64,000 nt of DNA, from positions 248,001-312,000 of the forward strand of contig CAJSYZ010000007.1 of the NCBI GenBank assembly GCA_910574455.1, given 5' to 3'. A model generated the notes under the pieces. It saw only the letters and a list, made by a program, of their open reading frames with translations. It did not search any database and was not told the DNA's origin. A program made the position numbers and the translations under genes. Within the stretch, counting starts at the first letter, position 1; every line of letters starts with the position of its first letter. Positions 11,753 through 20,865 of the stretch are shown here, in pieces. This DNA is from Trichaptum fuscoviolaceum. Its lineage: Eukaryota; Basidiomycota; Agaricomycetes; Hymenochaetales; Trichaptaceae.

Positions 11753-12332
11753 TGTCAGGAATCGCCACGGATTTACTTATTGTTTTCTTTTATTTTCCGT
11801 TTACTTATGATTTACTGATGTTTTTATTTACTTTCGATTCCTGACATCGTACGAGACACTCGTACGGTCTCGTACGGTCAGCGGTACGCGCTCGGTACGA
11901 AGCCCGTACGGCGCGTACACCTTTGCATCTGTCTGTACACGGGATTATTGTTTCTTTTCATTCTATTTACTAACGGACACTTTTCGGTGCGCTTGGGTTC
12001 AAACCCGGCGCGCCAGCGATGCTTATTCATCTTTCTATTTGTATTTCAAATTCGGATCGGACCACGGGTCCGTACGGACGGTGGCTTGGAGGAACTGTAT
12101 AGTTCCTCCTGCGCTTGCCAAAAGCGCCTGTCCGCCTGAGAAGCACTCCACTTTTGGCCTCTTGTCAAGTGCTTCCCAGGTGATGTTATATTTGTGCTTC
12201 TGATGTGTAGAATAGCTTAATTGACTTGTCAAGTGCTTCCCAGAGTGTGGAACCGCTTCGCATAGCCGCTGATCGTCCGATTTACATTGTCCGAGGTCCT
12301 GAGAACGCATAGAACCACTCTGTGTCGTAACA
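11753..12332 (+). repeat. 3' LTR of element A (580 bp)
   Basis: TGTCAGGAATC..GTCGTAACA. Start and end match the LTR of element C (15148-15723) in the opposite direction, so A and C are related families. It contains the self-priming segment ACTTTTGGCCT near 12153. The stretch 11846-11930 holds six GTACG. Confidence 0.93.
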
Positions 12333-13821
12333 TAACGTGTTCCTCGTGCTCCGACTCGTTCTCCGAAAAAATGCAGATGTCATCGAGGTAGATAATGACG
12401 ATAACATCCAGCATGTCCTTGAAGAGCTCGTTCATCATCCGCTGGAACGTAGCGGGTGCATTCGTAAGTCCGAAAGTCATAACGGTCGGTTCGAAGTGGC
12501 CCTCCTGAGTCCGAAAAGCGGCCTTCCACTCGTCGCCTTCCTTGATGCGGATATTGTTGTATCCGGCCCGCAAGTCGAGCTTCGTGAAAACGCGGGCCTT
12601 CTTCAAGGAATCGATGAGTTCTGTGGTCAGGGGAAGCGGGTACCGATTTTTGACGGTGATTTCATTGAGTTTTCGGTAGTTGACGACCATCCGAAGCGAT
12701 CCGTCCTTCTTTTTGATGAAAAAGACCGGAGCAGCGGCGGGGGACTTCGACGGTCGGATGTAACCCTTTCGAAGGTTCTCCTCAATGAACTCCTTCAAGG
12801 CTGCCCGCTCCGCTGGTGCCATAGGATAGATCTTGCTGTACGAAGGGGTCTTTCCGGGCTCCAGGTCGATCGCATGGTCAAACGGCTTCCTCTCGGGCAA
12901 CCGTTCGGCCTCTGACTTCGAAAACACCTTCGCAAACTCGCGGTACTGCGGGGGGACCATCTCCTCGAAGGACTTGTCACCCTCCTTCACTGCCGACTTC
13001 TCCGCAATCGCCTGCGACCAGGTATACGAGGCCGCAACTTTATGCACAAAGTCCGGATCGTCCGCCACATAGAACTGCTCCGCGTCATGGTAGATGTCCA
13101 TGTACTTTTCGGAGTACCGAAATCCGGGGGGAATCTTCGCAAGGTCGTCAGACTCACTGTCCGACTCATCTGAATCATCACCGACTTCCGCAACGCAGAC
13201 TCTCGCGTGGGGCTGCGGTCGCGGTCGCATCTGTCGACTGTTCTTGCATCGCACGGCCCGCAACTTGCGGACGGCGCGGGGTAGCGGTTGTCCGGCTTCT
13301 ACGACTCTTGCCACTTCGACTGGGCGGCATTCGTTCGGACATCGCGTAAAGCTGATGGTCTCGTCGTTCCAATCAATCTCCGGGTTATGGTGGTGTAGCC
13401 AATCTATCCCAATGATCAACGGATAGTCTCCGATGTTTGCCACTGTGGCATCAACTTCTTCTTTGTGTCCACCGATCTCCAGAGTAAGTCGGACTTGGTC
13501 TGTAATCGGACCACTCTGGTTCAGCGAATCGTCGGCGTTGTACACCTTGATTGGTCGGTCGAGAGGACAAGTACGTAGTCCGAACTTCCGCACCAACTTC
13601 TGGTTGATAATCACCGAAAATGCACCACAGTCTAGCAGCGCTCTCATGCTCAAAATCTTTCGGCCATCACTTATTCTCACTGGGACATGGATGAATCGAC
13701 GCAAACTCTTGTGTATTAGCGAAGTATCATTGTACACAGAGGGATCGGATACATCATCATCTAACAGCGAAAATCGGTTCGGGGTCTTTGGCGGAACGAC
13801 CGCGCGCCTAGACCCACTCAA
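12333..13821 (-). pseudogene. pol: Pol of element C, truncated by insertion of element A
   Basis: The N-terminal part contains protease and most of the RT. The protease reads LLDCGAFS where relatives have D-S/T-G, so the residue after the catalytic Asp is Cys. RT has FIKKKDGSLRMVV, TNAPATFQRMM and an intact YLDD, then ..SENESEHEEHV, where the coding sequence meets the TAACG next to the LTR of A. pol has no ATG at its start and is reached by -1 frameshift at GGGTTTT TGA. Confidence 0.92.
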
Positions 13822-15083
13822 AAACCCTGACTCTTGAGAGCAGCTGCGACCGCTTTGGCGATCTCGTCAACGGTTGGAGTGCAAGCGGCATTCACGGTTG
13901 GAGTCTCGTCGCGGACTTCCTCAAGGGTCGCAGTCGGTGTCTTGGAAGCGGCGGCGGGCGGAGCGGTGGACGATGAGGTGGCGGTCTGTGAAGCCACCTT
14001 CGATCGGACATTGGATCTCTTGCTCCGCTGCGGACAGTCTCGAGCCAGATGTCCATGCTCACCGCACTGGAAGCAAAGTCCGCGGCGCATCATCTCCTCA
14101 GTGCTCAAGCGATCGATGTCCATTGTGTCGGGGTCCCGCGTCGGTCCGCGCGAAGCGGAGTGGTGTGTCTGCGAGCGGGAGCCCCAGTTCGGACTCCAGT
14201 TGTTCTGCTTGAAGCCAGTCCGACGTGCACGCAAGTCCTCATCGTATTCGCAAAGAAGTCGGACCCAATGGTCGAAGCTCTTCGTCTCCGGGATCTCCTT
14301 GCTCGCCAGATCGTAGCGGAACTGGCTGCTGAGTCCGGTCTCGAACACCAGCATCTTCCCATCCATCCCCCAGTCCACCTCCGACTCCACCAGTAACGCA
14401 CGAAACTTCGCCGCATACTCCGACACCATGTCCTTGCCCTGGCGCAGTTTCATAAGCTCCTGTCCGGCGTGGCGCTTGATGTTCGGACGTCCGAACGCGG
14501 ACTGGAGGGACTCCAGGAAGAGGTCCAAGTCGGTCATGAGAGCGGGGACTTCGGTGCCTTTGAGGGCGGCAGTTGTGTGCGGACGAGCCCACTGTTCAGC
14601 AGGCCCGCGGAGTAGCGAAGTGGCCCATAGACAGGCCATCGTCGGACCGCCTACAAACTCCTGGGGGCGCATCTGGACATAAAGTCGGACCTTCTGCGAC
14701 CACTCCTCGAAGCTGATACTCTCCGCCTCCTTATCTTTCGGTGTACGCCCATAGAACGCGGGCGGGGCACCGACCTTCGGACCCTTGGGAGTGCGGGTCA
14801 CACCTTCCTGCGCATTTCGGACAAAGAGGTTCATGAAGTCGTGGAGGCGCTGGTTTTCGGCGGTCACTTCCTGCAGGTGTGACTGGAGAGGTCGAGTGGC
14901 ATCATTGATAGCCTGGAGGACGTCTGGGGGGAGGTCTCCGCCCTGCTGGGGCGGTGGTGCGGTCTGGGCGGGAGCAGCGCCCGGAGTCGGAGTCGGAGCA
15001 GCGCCTGGCGCGGGCGCTGCTTGCGCGGGGTTGATCGGGTCGGTCATATCTTCGTCGGAGTCTTCTTGTCCGAATCTTCCCAT
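13818..15083 (-). CDS. gag: Gag of element C (421 aa, intact)
   Basis: Starts at ATG 15083. A Pro/Ala-rich N-terminus (about residues 15-50) is followed by a short helical stretch and the capsid region (LRGPAEQWARP; LRQGKDMVSEYAAKFRAL), the DPDTMDIDRLS linker, a CCHC zinc knuckle CFQCGEHGHLARDC (about residue 330) and a Ser/Thr/Ala-rich tail. It ends GGT TTT TGA. A -1 slip on GGGTTTT (13825-13819) enters pol. Confidence 0.95.
   Translation of the reverse strand: MGRFGQEDSDEDMTDPINPAQAAPAPGAAPTPTPGAAPAQTAPPPQQGGDLPPDVLQAINDATRPLQSHLQEVTAENQRLHDFMNLFVRNAQEGVTRTPKGPKVGAPPAFYGRTPKDKEAESISFEEWSQKVRLYVQMRPQEFVGGPTMACLWATSLLRGPAEQWARPHTTAALKGTEVPALMTDLDLFLESLQSAFGRPNIKRHAGQELMKLRQGKDMVSEYAAKFRALLVESEVDWGMDGKMLVFETGLSSQFRYDLASKEIPETKSFDHWVRLLCEYDEDLRARRTGFKQNNWSPNWGSRSQTHHSASRGPTRDPDTMDIDRLSTEEMMRRGLCFQCGEHGHLARDCPQRSKRSNVRSKVASQTATSSSTAPPAAASKTPTATLEEVRDETPTVNAACTPTVDEIAKAVAAALKSQGF
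13819..13825 (-). promoter_or_regulatory. Probable -1 frameshift site, element C (GGGTTTT)
   Basis: Gag reads CAG GGT TTT TGA. Slipping back one base gives GGG TTT TTG AGT, the start of the Met-less pol frame. Confidence 0.75.
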
Positions 15084-15134
15084 TCAGAGGGATCAAAAAT
15101 CGGTCGGTGCAATCGTAGGGCGTCGAAAGAACAA

Positions 15135-15145
15135 ACTTTTGGCCT
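15135..15145 (-). promoter_or_regulatory. Self-priming primer-binding site, element C
   Basis: The element RNA reads AGGCCAAAAGT two bases inside the LTR. Its LTR carries the complement ACTTTTGGCCT (15329-15319). Compared with element B the central base is changed in both partners (T to C in the site, A to G in the LTR), a compensatory change. Confidence 0.78.
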
Positions 15146-15147
15146 AA

Positions 15148-15723
15148 TGTTACGACCTAGAGTGGTTCCTTCGCTTTCGAGACCCTGAATCGGACACAGA
15201 CGACGATCGGACGCAATGAGCGATGGTTCTCACTCTGAGAAGCACTTTACAAGTCAATTAAGCTATTCTACACATCAGAGCTAAAGATAAACACATCACC
15301 TGAGAAGCACTTTACAAGAGGCCAAAAGTGGAGTGCTTCGCAGGGGGATCCGCGGTTTTGATGAACAAAGGCAAAAACTATACAGTACCAAGCCACTGGA
15401 CCCTGATCCGACTAAGTCCGACCTGTACCGCTGACGTAAATCGGAGTTCGGGGTCCCGCTCTAGTCCGGGTCCCGCATCGGTAGAGCGGAGGTTCGAGTC
15501 AGAGTGGCGGAAGAAAGAAAGAAAGGAGAATTGTTTGCAGGGCGCTTGTCCTAGCGGCCTGCAAACATACAGGCAAGTAATCTACGCAAAAAGGAAGAGA
15601 ATCGGAGTCAAAGAAAGTCCGGTTTCGGACCGGACATGTCGGGGATCCGACTCGGAGTGTGATCGTAAGAGAAAATAAAAGAAAAATAAAAGAAATAGAA
15701 TAACCTGAGGCAGATTCCTGACA
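15148..15723 (-). repeat. 5' LTR of element C (576 bp)
   Basis: TGTTACGACC on the left to GATTCCTGACA on the right of the + strand. It resembles the LTR of element A in reverse. The target duplication cannot be confirmed because the other end is outside the window; the five bases after it are CCTTG. Confidence 0.92.
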
Positions 15724-16666
15724 CCTTGCGACTGCCATCAAAGTTGAATGGTTTATTGGCTCCATTCCTGTGTTCTTCGATTTTGTCCGGGGGTCCGGAT
15801 GTGTTGGCTGTTTCTCCAGAAGTTCCCATTGGTGGTGATGGCGGTGGAGGTGGCGGTGGTGGTGGCAGTTCAGGGGTCGGGGAATTAGACTTTTTGGGTT
15901 TGTAGTCAGGGTCGAAGGGATTTTCGTGATCCAAGTAGTACTCTAACTCTTCTTCTTTCGGAAGTTCTTCTTGCTTCGGAGGTTGAGAAGGGTCTTCAGG
16001 GCCTTTTCCCTTGTCAGTGCCTTTTGATTCTGTCCGAAGTCTGAGAGTTTCAAGTTGGTCCGCTAGATTTGTGAGGACTGATAGCTCTTCCGATGTCTGC
16101 TGAGTAGAAGGTCCAGCAAATGATCGGCTGTGTCTGACTCTTGAGGGGCTCCCAAGAAGGGGGTGGATAGGAGAGGTTTCCTCCTTAGTTCGATGAGTAG
16201 AAGGTACCGGGGTAGTGAGGTCGGGTTGTGTAGTATTTGGAGGTGTTGATGGATGTTCAATCGGTTCAACTGAGGAGGTCTCAGAGGCTTCAGTTGCAGC
16301 TTGTGAAGCGGTAGCAGATACTGGTAGTACGTCTCCAAGTACTAAAGGTGATGCTTGAGGTGTGCCTTTCCTAGTAAGTTCTCGATAACGTTGTTCTGCG
16401 TCTTTGGGTTCTACTGCTTCCCAATTGAGATTAAGTCTGCGATAGAATGCTCCGGGGTTGCGTCTGTCTTTGTCCGGTATGTACTTCCAATCTTGCGCTT
16501 GTTTGCTGTAGTAGATGTATTGCTTAACAACACCTTTCTGTCGGTACCAGCAACGTTTGAGATAATCGAAATGGGCGTTTGTGGGGGCTGATGGAGGTAA
16601 GGATACAAATGAGGTGTCAATGTGAGGGGTGTCCGGTGGTGGTGGTCGAGTTGCCAGGATGTTCAA
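15724..16666 (-). pseudogene. Gag-precursor frame of element D, truncated by element C
   Basis: The frame starts with TTG at 16666, overlapping the stop of ORF-b. The first 100 residues (AHFDYLKRCWYRQKGV..NPGAFYRRLNLNWEAVEP) align with the frame ahead of gag in element E (AEFDPVNRAWYRLDKS..NPTTYYKQVNTWYAGIEP). A Pro/Ser/Glu-rich linker with a run of prolines follows, then the Gag start GANKPFNF. Coding ends at the LTR of C (15723/15724). The conserved W-Y-R block suggests a real domain that I cannot name. Confidence 0.75.
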
Positions 16667-17175
16667 TCAGTAGTTTGGATTCCGTTGGTCTGATACTGTG
16701 CCGGAATCGGGGGTACTGGGGGAATGGGTGTGGCTCGTCGAGTGGGACGGTTTGGGGGGGAAATGAGTGGAATGTCACTTGGGGATAGGCTAGGTTGACA
16801 ACCACAGCGATTGATATAGGTTTGAACGTCTTCTTCAACGTCAGGCCAATAGCAAACGTAATCTAGATGTTCCCTGGTGGTTTGGACTGTGTAATGATAG
16901 TTGGTTTCTGGATGGATGTGTGCTGCGTATATAAGATCGTTTCGAAGGGCTTGGTTGCTTCCAATGTAGGCTCGTCCTTCTGTCCAAAGTAAGTCTACCC
17001 TTAGTTTCCAATTGGTGGGGAATCGACGGTTTCGGATAAGAAATGCCAATGATGTGACTACTGAATCTCCGTTGTAGCTTTTCTTGATTCGTTGATCTAG
17101 TCCGTTGAGTTTCAGAAGTCTAAAGTTCTCTGCAATTTCTGTTTCGTCTGATATGCCGGGTTGGATAGGGTGGAG
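16663..17175 (-). CDS. Element D ORF-b: degenerate integrase-type zinc module upstream of gag
   Basis: Open from just after a TGA at 17178 to 16663, with no Met. Residues DLLWTEGRAYIGSNQALRND, then a His-rich stretch, CYWPDVEEDVQTYI and CGC follow the order of the integrase N-terminal zinc domain (in E Pol: NLVHFRNKIYVPKNKEIMRN, HHD..NHPG, YYWPRMQQF, CAIC). The last Cys pair is C-x-C instead of C-x2-C. A Pro-rich tail follows. Element E has the same module in the same place. Function unknown. Confidence 0.6.
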   Translation of the reverse strand, partial: LHPIQPGISDETEIAENFRLLKLNGLDQRIKKSYNGDSVVTSLAFLIRNRRFPTNWKLRVDLLWTEGRAYIGSNQALRNDLIYAAHIHPETNYHYTVQTTREHLDYVCYWPDVEEDVQTYINRCGCQPSLSPSDIPLISPPNRPTRRATPIPPVPPIPAQYQTNGIQTTD

Positions 17176-17179
17176 TCAA

Positions 17180-17773
17180 CTAGTTCTGGGGATGATTAGA
17201 CCCGCCAGGTTGCCTATTTGGTTGATAAATAGAGCTACTAAGTCTTCTTCTGATCCTTCTGAGCTTGGATCGGAATGGTCCAGGGGTAGGTGTGTTGAGC
17301 TGGATAGGTGAACCTAGAAGGGGGATGGGAGTTCCTTCACGTTTGATCTCTTGTTTGATCGGAGGGGGAGGGGGTGTATGCTGTTCCTGGATCCTTTGAG
17401 TAACAGGTGTTACAGGTGGTAATTGCCTGTTATGTGTTCCTATTTCGCTTGTCCAATAGTATCGAGGATCTTCGAAGTTAGATGATACTGAGCTAAGGTA
17501 GGTTTCCCTTGTGAATTCTTGTCCGAGTCGAGGGGCTGAGTACGAAGTAACAAATGGATTGGTTACTATGCTTTCTCGAGCTTCGGATGGGGGTTCTGCT
17601 CTTGTTGTCTGCTCTGTATCAGATAGTTCGAGTTCGGATGGGGTGTGGGGTGGGGTAGAGTTGGTGGGGATGTCTGTGATGCGGATAGGGTCAAAGATAA
17701 AAATCTCCTGCACATCTTCCAACAATCTTTCCGTATGATTGGCGACTCGTATTAAGACCTTCAGGTTGGGCAC
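17180..17773 (-). CDS. Element D ORF-a (about 197 aa)
   Basis: Starts at a GTG (VPNLKVLIRVANHTERLL) inside a frame open for 12 further codons upstream, without ATG. Element E has VPNLRITILLADRTELPLAG in the same place. The body is acidic and Ser/Thr/Pro-rich. A conserved segment (FEDPRYYW..HNRQLPPVTP versus FENPSHHW..HNRLLPPVTP in E) and a basic Arg-rich C-terminus are shared. ORF-b follows in the +1 frame. No family recognised. Confidence 0.6.
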   Translation of the reverse strand: MPNLKVLIRVANHTERLLEDVQEIFIFDPIRITDIPTNSTPPHTPSELELSDTEQTTRAEPPSEARESIVTNPFVTSYSAPRLGQEFTRETYLSSVSSNFEDPRYYWTSEIGTHNRQLPPVTPVTQRIQEQHTPPPPPIKQEIKREGTPIPLLGSPIQLNTPTPGPFRSKLRRIRRRLSSSIYQPNRQPGGSNHPQN

Positions 17774-18376
17774 TTCCTTGGGTGATCTCTTCCCTTGAGC
17801 TACTTGTTGTTACAACACGAGTGGGTTCTCCTAACTCTCTTCTCAAGTGCTCGTCCGGTATGTTACTTCGGTTCGCTGGATAACAACTTCCTGTTGTGTT
17901 CACCGGTATTTCTGTCGTCAACGAGTGAAGCTAATGTCTCTCTGGATCTTCGCTATATGCGTCTAGCAGTTTCACTAGGTGGATCGGACCGTTCCTCTGC
18001 TTGCTTTCTTCTCTTCAAGTTACCTGGGCTGGCTCTGCTTTCTGATCGGGTTGCGAACCTCAAATCCCGCTTACACCAACCTTAATGTAACAAGGACCGT
18101 GAATTCTGGGCGTGAACCTGCTTAATGCTTCGGGTCTGTTTCGAGCGTCTGTGTAGATGAATACACAACACAAGTTATGTGTCAATCGTATGTCGTTCAA
18201 GTTCTTTCTTTCCTACTTTGAAAGGTTTAGCAATCAATGGCCAGTTGTTCACTTACTTTGAAAGTATTCCGGATTAGTTCTTGTAGGGTGGATTGTTTAA
18301 TTCCGATGGTGGAAAGTGGAGTCAAGTGCAATAGTCTTGGCTGCTTTCCAGGTTATGGAAAGAAGTCAATCCTAAT
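17774..18376 (-). other. 5' leader of element D
   Basis: About 600 nt between primer site and ORF-a without a long frame. Blocks are conserved with the leader of element E (29078-29668). They are GGTTCGCTGGATAA (17869 and 29165), GTTCACCG..CTGTCGTCAACGAGTGA, TTCTCTTCAAGTTAC and TAACAAGGACCGT..AATTCTG..CGTGAACCTGCTTAAT (all + strand). Conservation of an untranslated leader suggests RNA packaging or translation signals. The primer site AGGATTGACTT (18373-18363) is complementary to the LTR segment 18557-18547. Confidence 0.65.
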
Positions 18377-18933
18377 TGTTACGTTCACGGCTTCGGAAGA
18401 CTTATCACGGAAATGATAAGTGACAAAAGCATTGTTTGTGAACAAACAAGTGGTGAGATAAGAGTGGGCGCTTTAACAAGGCTCTCTTAAGCTCGGAAGT
18501 CGTGGGTGAACAGAGTCTTTGGCACGATGGTGTGAAAGACTATAGGAGGATTGACTTAAGTGTCATCCGAAGGCCTATGTACAGTGGTTTATATACTACA
18601 GAGGGAGAAGGTATAAATAAAGTGCGCTTCCGGGGCTAACTGAGGCTAACTGGGGCTAGCTGGGGCTACCTAGGGCTAACTGAGGCTAACTGGGGCTAAC
18701 TGTGAAACAGGGGAAGCGGGGCTAGCTGGGGCTAACTGGGGCTAACTGGGGCTATGGTAAAGCGAAGGGGCAAGGAAAATAAAGAGGCAGTGAAAAGGGG
18801 CTACCTGGGGCACCAAAGGTTAAAGGTAAAAAGGCTAAATGGTAAAGTCAGAGTGCAAAGGTAAAATATAACCGAATCGGGTCGCGTGAGGTAAACAAAG
18901 GTAAATAAGGGTCTGCATGCTTGATGCATAACA
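18377..18933 (-). repeat. 5' LTR of element D (557 bp) with GGGGCTAACT minisatellite
   Basis: TGTTACGTTCACGG..GATGCATAACA. Its R/U5 side matches the LTRs of element E, but the U3 side differs: 18632-18754 is an array of about ten imperfect GGGGCTAACT units. A TATATAA box on the - strand (about 18595-18588) lies some 30 nt before the self-priming segment 18557-18547. Confidence 0.9.
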
Positions 18934-19239
18934 GACTTGGAGAATTCTGATGCTACTAGTGGCAGCGTTGGTTGTTATAAGAGGTGTGAGGTTCATTTAA
19001 AAAATGCTAGGGTATGTATAACTTCCTGCCTCAGCACTGTTTATTCACTTACAAGTAGTCTACCATCTTCCAGTCTCTCTCTATGATTCAGGGCTTGACT
19101 TTTCAAAATTTCCACAACAACTTAAATCGGCACAGGCATGACTCAGGCTAGTACTACTAGTAGTAGTAGCGGTGCTCCTTCAAGTTCAAATTGTTTTCTC
19201 GCTTCCACCAGAACAAACATTTTACTTTACTATGAAAGA
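18934..19239. other. 306-bp non-coding gap between elements D and E
   Basis: No gene is visible. It contains a cluster of CTACTAGTAGTAG triplets, GACTCAGGC and CTTCAAGTTC near 19140-19185, motifs typical of the accessory region right of element E. This is the host flank in which E landed; its last five bases AAAGA (19235-19239) are repeated at 30218-30222. Confidence 0.8.
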
Positions 19240-19788
19240 TGTTACGTTCACGGCTTCGATGGACTTATCACGGAAATGATAAGTGACCAAAGCGTTGTTG
19301 GGTGAAGTAGCAAGTACAGTATAGAGGGTCCGCTTTGTGAGGGTCTCTATACCGGAAGTCGTGGGTGAACAGAGTCTTTGGTACGTGATTGTAAAAGACT
19401 ATAGGAGGATTGACTTGAGTGTCATCCTGGGGCGCTATGTACATGGCCTTATATACTACAGAGAACAATAGAGTGGAGCAAGGAATGAAACTACATCATC
19501 GCGGGTCAGAAGTGGAGTGAGTCCGTCATAGTGGCTCTAATTAATGGAGGATGATGTCAGATCGGAACATAGGTGGAGTAGAGTGGAGTAGAATGATGTA
19601 TCATCGGAGTGGAAGGTCCTGGGGCTCTCGGAGTGAGGGTGGAGCGAGTGGAGCCATCGGAGTGTGGAGTCAATGATGAAAGAATGATGCAATGTGTGTA
19701 CGCACATGCAGGTAGAAAGGGTGAGAGAAAAAGATGAGGGGGAACATAAACAATGTGTAAACAAGGGTAAGCAGCTTGATGCGTAACA
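19240..19788 (-). repeat. 3' LTR of element E (549 bp)
   Basis: TGTTACGTTCACGG to GATGCGTAACA, almost identical to 29669-30217. It could be mistaken for a solo LTR, but its left flank AAAGA matches the right flank of the other copy and not its own right flank. It contains TATATAA and the self-priming segment 19406-19416. Confidence 0.95.
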
Positions 19789-19954
19789 ATACCCTGTCAC
19801 TAAGATTGAAATTCCGTAGTAGCATAAGAATGCGAATGCGAGAATTTCAAAGAAAGGTACAACGCTATAGGATCAAGTTAAGATCAATAAGTAAAAGCGT
19901 AAGAGAAAGATAAATATCAGTCGCTATAGGGTCAAGTTAAGACCAATAAGGGGT

Positions 19955-20863
19955 TCAAGCGCTGGGTACATTGGTGACTGTCTGAGAGAAATCAAAGTTA
20001 TTAAGGAAGAGTCGATACATTGAAAGGAAATAGGGGTCGGTCCAGTCGATGGGGGCGTATGATGGTGGCGAAGTGAAGTCTTCCGGTCGAGGAGTGTTGA
20101 CAATGTATGGCGGCGAAGGCGGCTGTATCGTTATGTCGGGCGGAGCCATGAGGGGTAATTCAGGAATGGCGAGGTCCTGAAGTTCCTGGTTGATCGTCTC
20201 AAGTTCTTCCTCTGTAGGGAGATAGAGCTGTTGATGAGGGCTAGGCGGCGGCGGAGCGGTTTCGAAGTTATGGAGTCGATCTAGGTCGAAGATCGGGACA
20301 TGTAGCTGCTCGTGATATGCGTCGGGCGCAGCCTGCGGAGTGAGCTCGAGAGGGGAGGGATCGGCCATGGGTTGTGGTTCCGGGTCGGTGGGGACGTTGA
20401 CCTTTCCGTTAACGATCTCCAAAGAGAGGAGCGATTGAAATTCAAATTCGTTGAACTGGTTCTCGAGTTGAGTAATAAGAACCTGATTCAAACGACGTAC
20501 TAGTTCCTGATGTTCGAAGGTGTCAACCTTCTGTTGCAATCGTCGACTGCTCTCAAACAGATCCAGCATTGTCTCCAAAATGTCATACATTTGCTGAGTG
20601 GTGTAGACAATATGGGGAAGGGGGCTGACAGTGACATTCTGAGTGAGGTCGCGAAGTTTGCCATTATGCAGAAGCGTAGCTGCACATTGTCGTCGTGTCT
20701 GTAGTGTCTGTTGGAAGGTGATGCCGGGTAGAAGTTGCTCGAGATCGGGAGGAGGAAGGGTGCCGTCAATGAATCGCTGTCGCGTTGGTTTGACATTTCG
20801 AGGATGAGGGGTTCAAAAGACGCGGTTCGGAAGTCCTTGACGAGTGTTGCGGATAGCTGGCAT
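19955..20863 (-). CDS. Element E ORF-4, downstream accessory frame with internal TGA
   Basis: ATG at 20863, two bases after the stop of ORF-3. Codon 17 is TGA (20815-20813); thereafter the frame is open to 19955, about 285 further codons. After the stop it reads ..TRQRFIDGTLPPPDLEQLL, a helical stretch (ETMLDLFESSRRLQQKVDTF, EHQELVRRLNQVLITQLENQ) that looks coiled-coil, then a Pro-rich acidic tail with PPSY, a PPxY-type motif. No signal peptide or membrane segment. The TGA may be a nonsense mutation or a recoding site. No family recognised. Confidence 0.55.
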
Positions 20864-20865
20864 TG

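Larger units (their letters stand above)
1..12332 (+). mobile_element. Element A: Ty3/gypsy chromovirus, 5' end outside window, split by element B
   Basis: The element reads on the + strand. Its 5' LTR lies left of the window. gag is in two pieces (44-615 and 7326-7887) because element B inserted at 616-7320. pol follows to 11695, then a polypurine tract and the 3' LTR. The base after the LTR (12333) continues the pol frame of element C on the other strand, so A itself is an insertion in C. pol has one frameshift, two in-frame stops and an integrase Asp changed to Asn, so this copy looks inactive. The sequence is unusually rich in GTACG/CGTAC. Confidence 0.93.
12333..15723 (-). mobile_element. 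Element C: Ty3/gypsy element, 5' half only in window
   Basis: On the - strand: 5' LTR 15723-15148, primer site 15145-15135, gag 15083-13818, pol from 13821 until it is cut by the LTR of element A at 12332/12333. The rest of pol and the 3' LTR should lie left of the window, beyond A. TCGGA/TCCGA is strongly repeated. C lies in the gag region of element D. Confidence 0.93.
15724..18933 (-). mobile_element. Element D: 5' part of an E-like chromovirus
   Basis: On the - strand: 5' LTR 18933-18377, primer site 18373-18363, leader 18376-17774, ORF-a 17773-17180, ORF-b 17175-16663, start of the gag-precursor frame 16666-15724. It is cut by element C just after GANKPFNFDGSRK, which matches GANKPFNFTGKR near the Gag start of element E. 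The remainder should lie left of the window. Confidence 0.88.

Noticed and set aside
16355..17311. + strand frames across element D
   Set aside because: They are shadows of the conserved - strand frames ORF-a, ORF-b and gag-precursor.
19240..19788. Solo LTR next to element D
   Set aside because: Its own flanks do not match (AAAGA versus ATACC), but the left flank matches the right flank of 29669-30217. It is the 3' LTR of element E.
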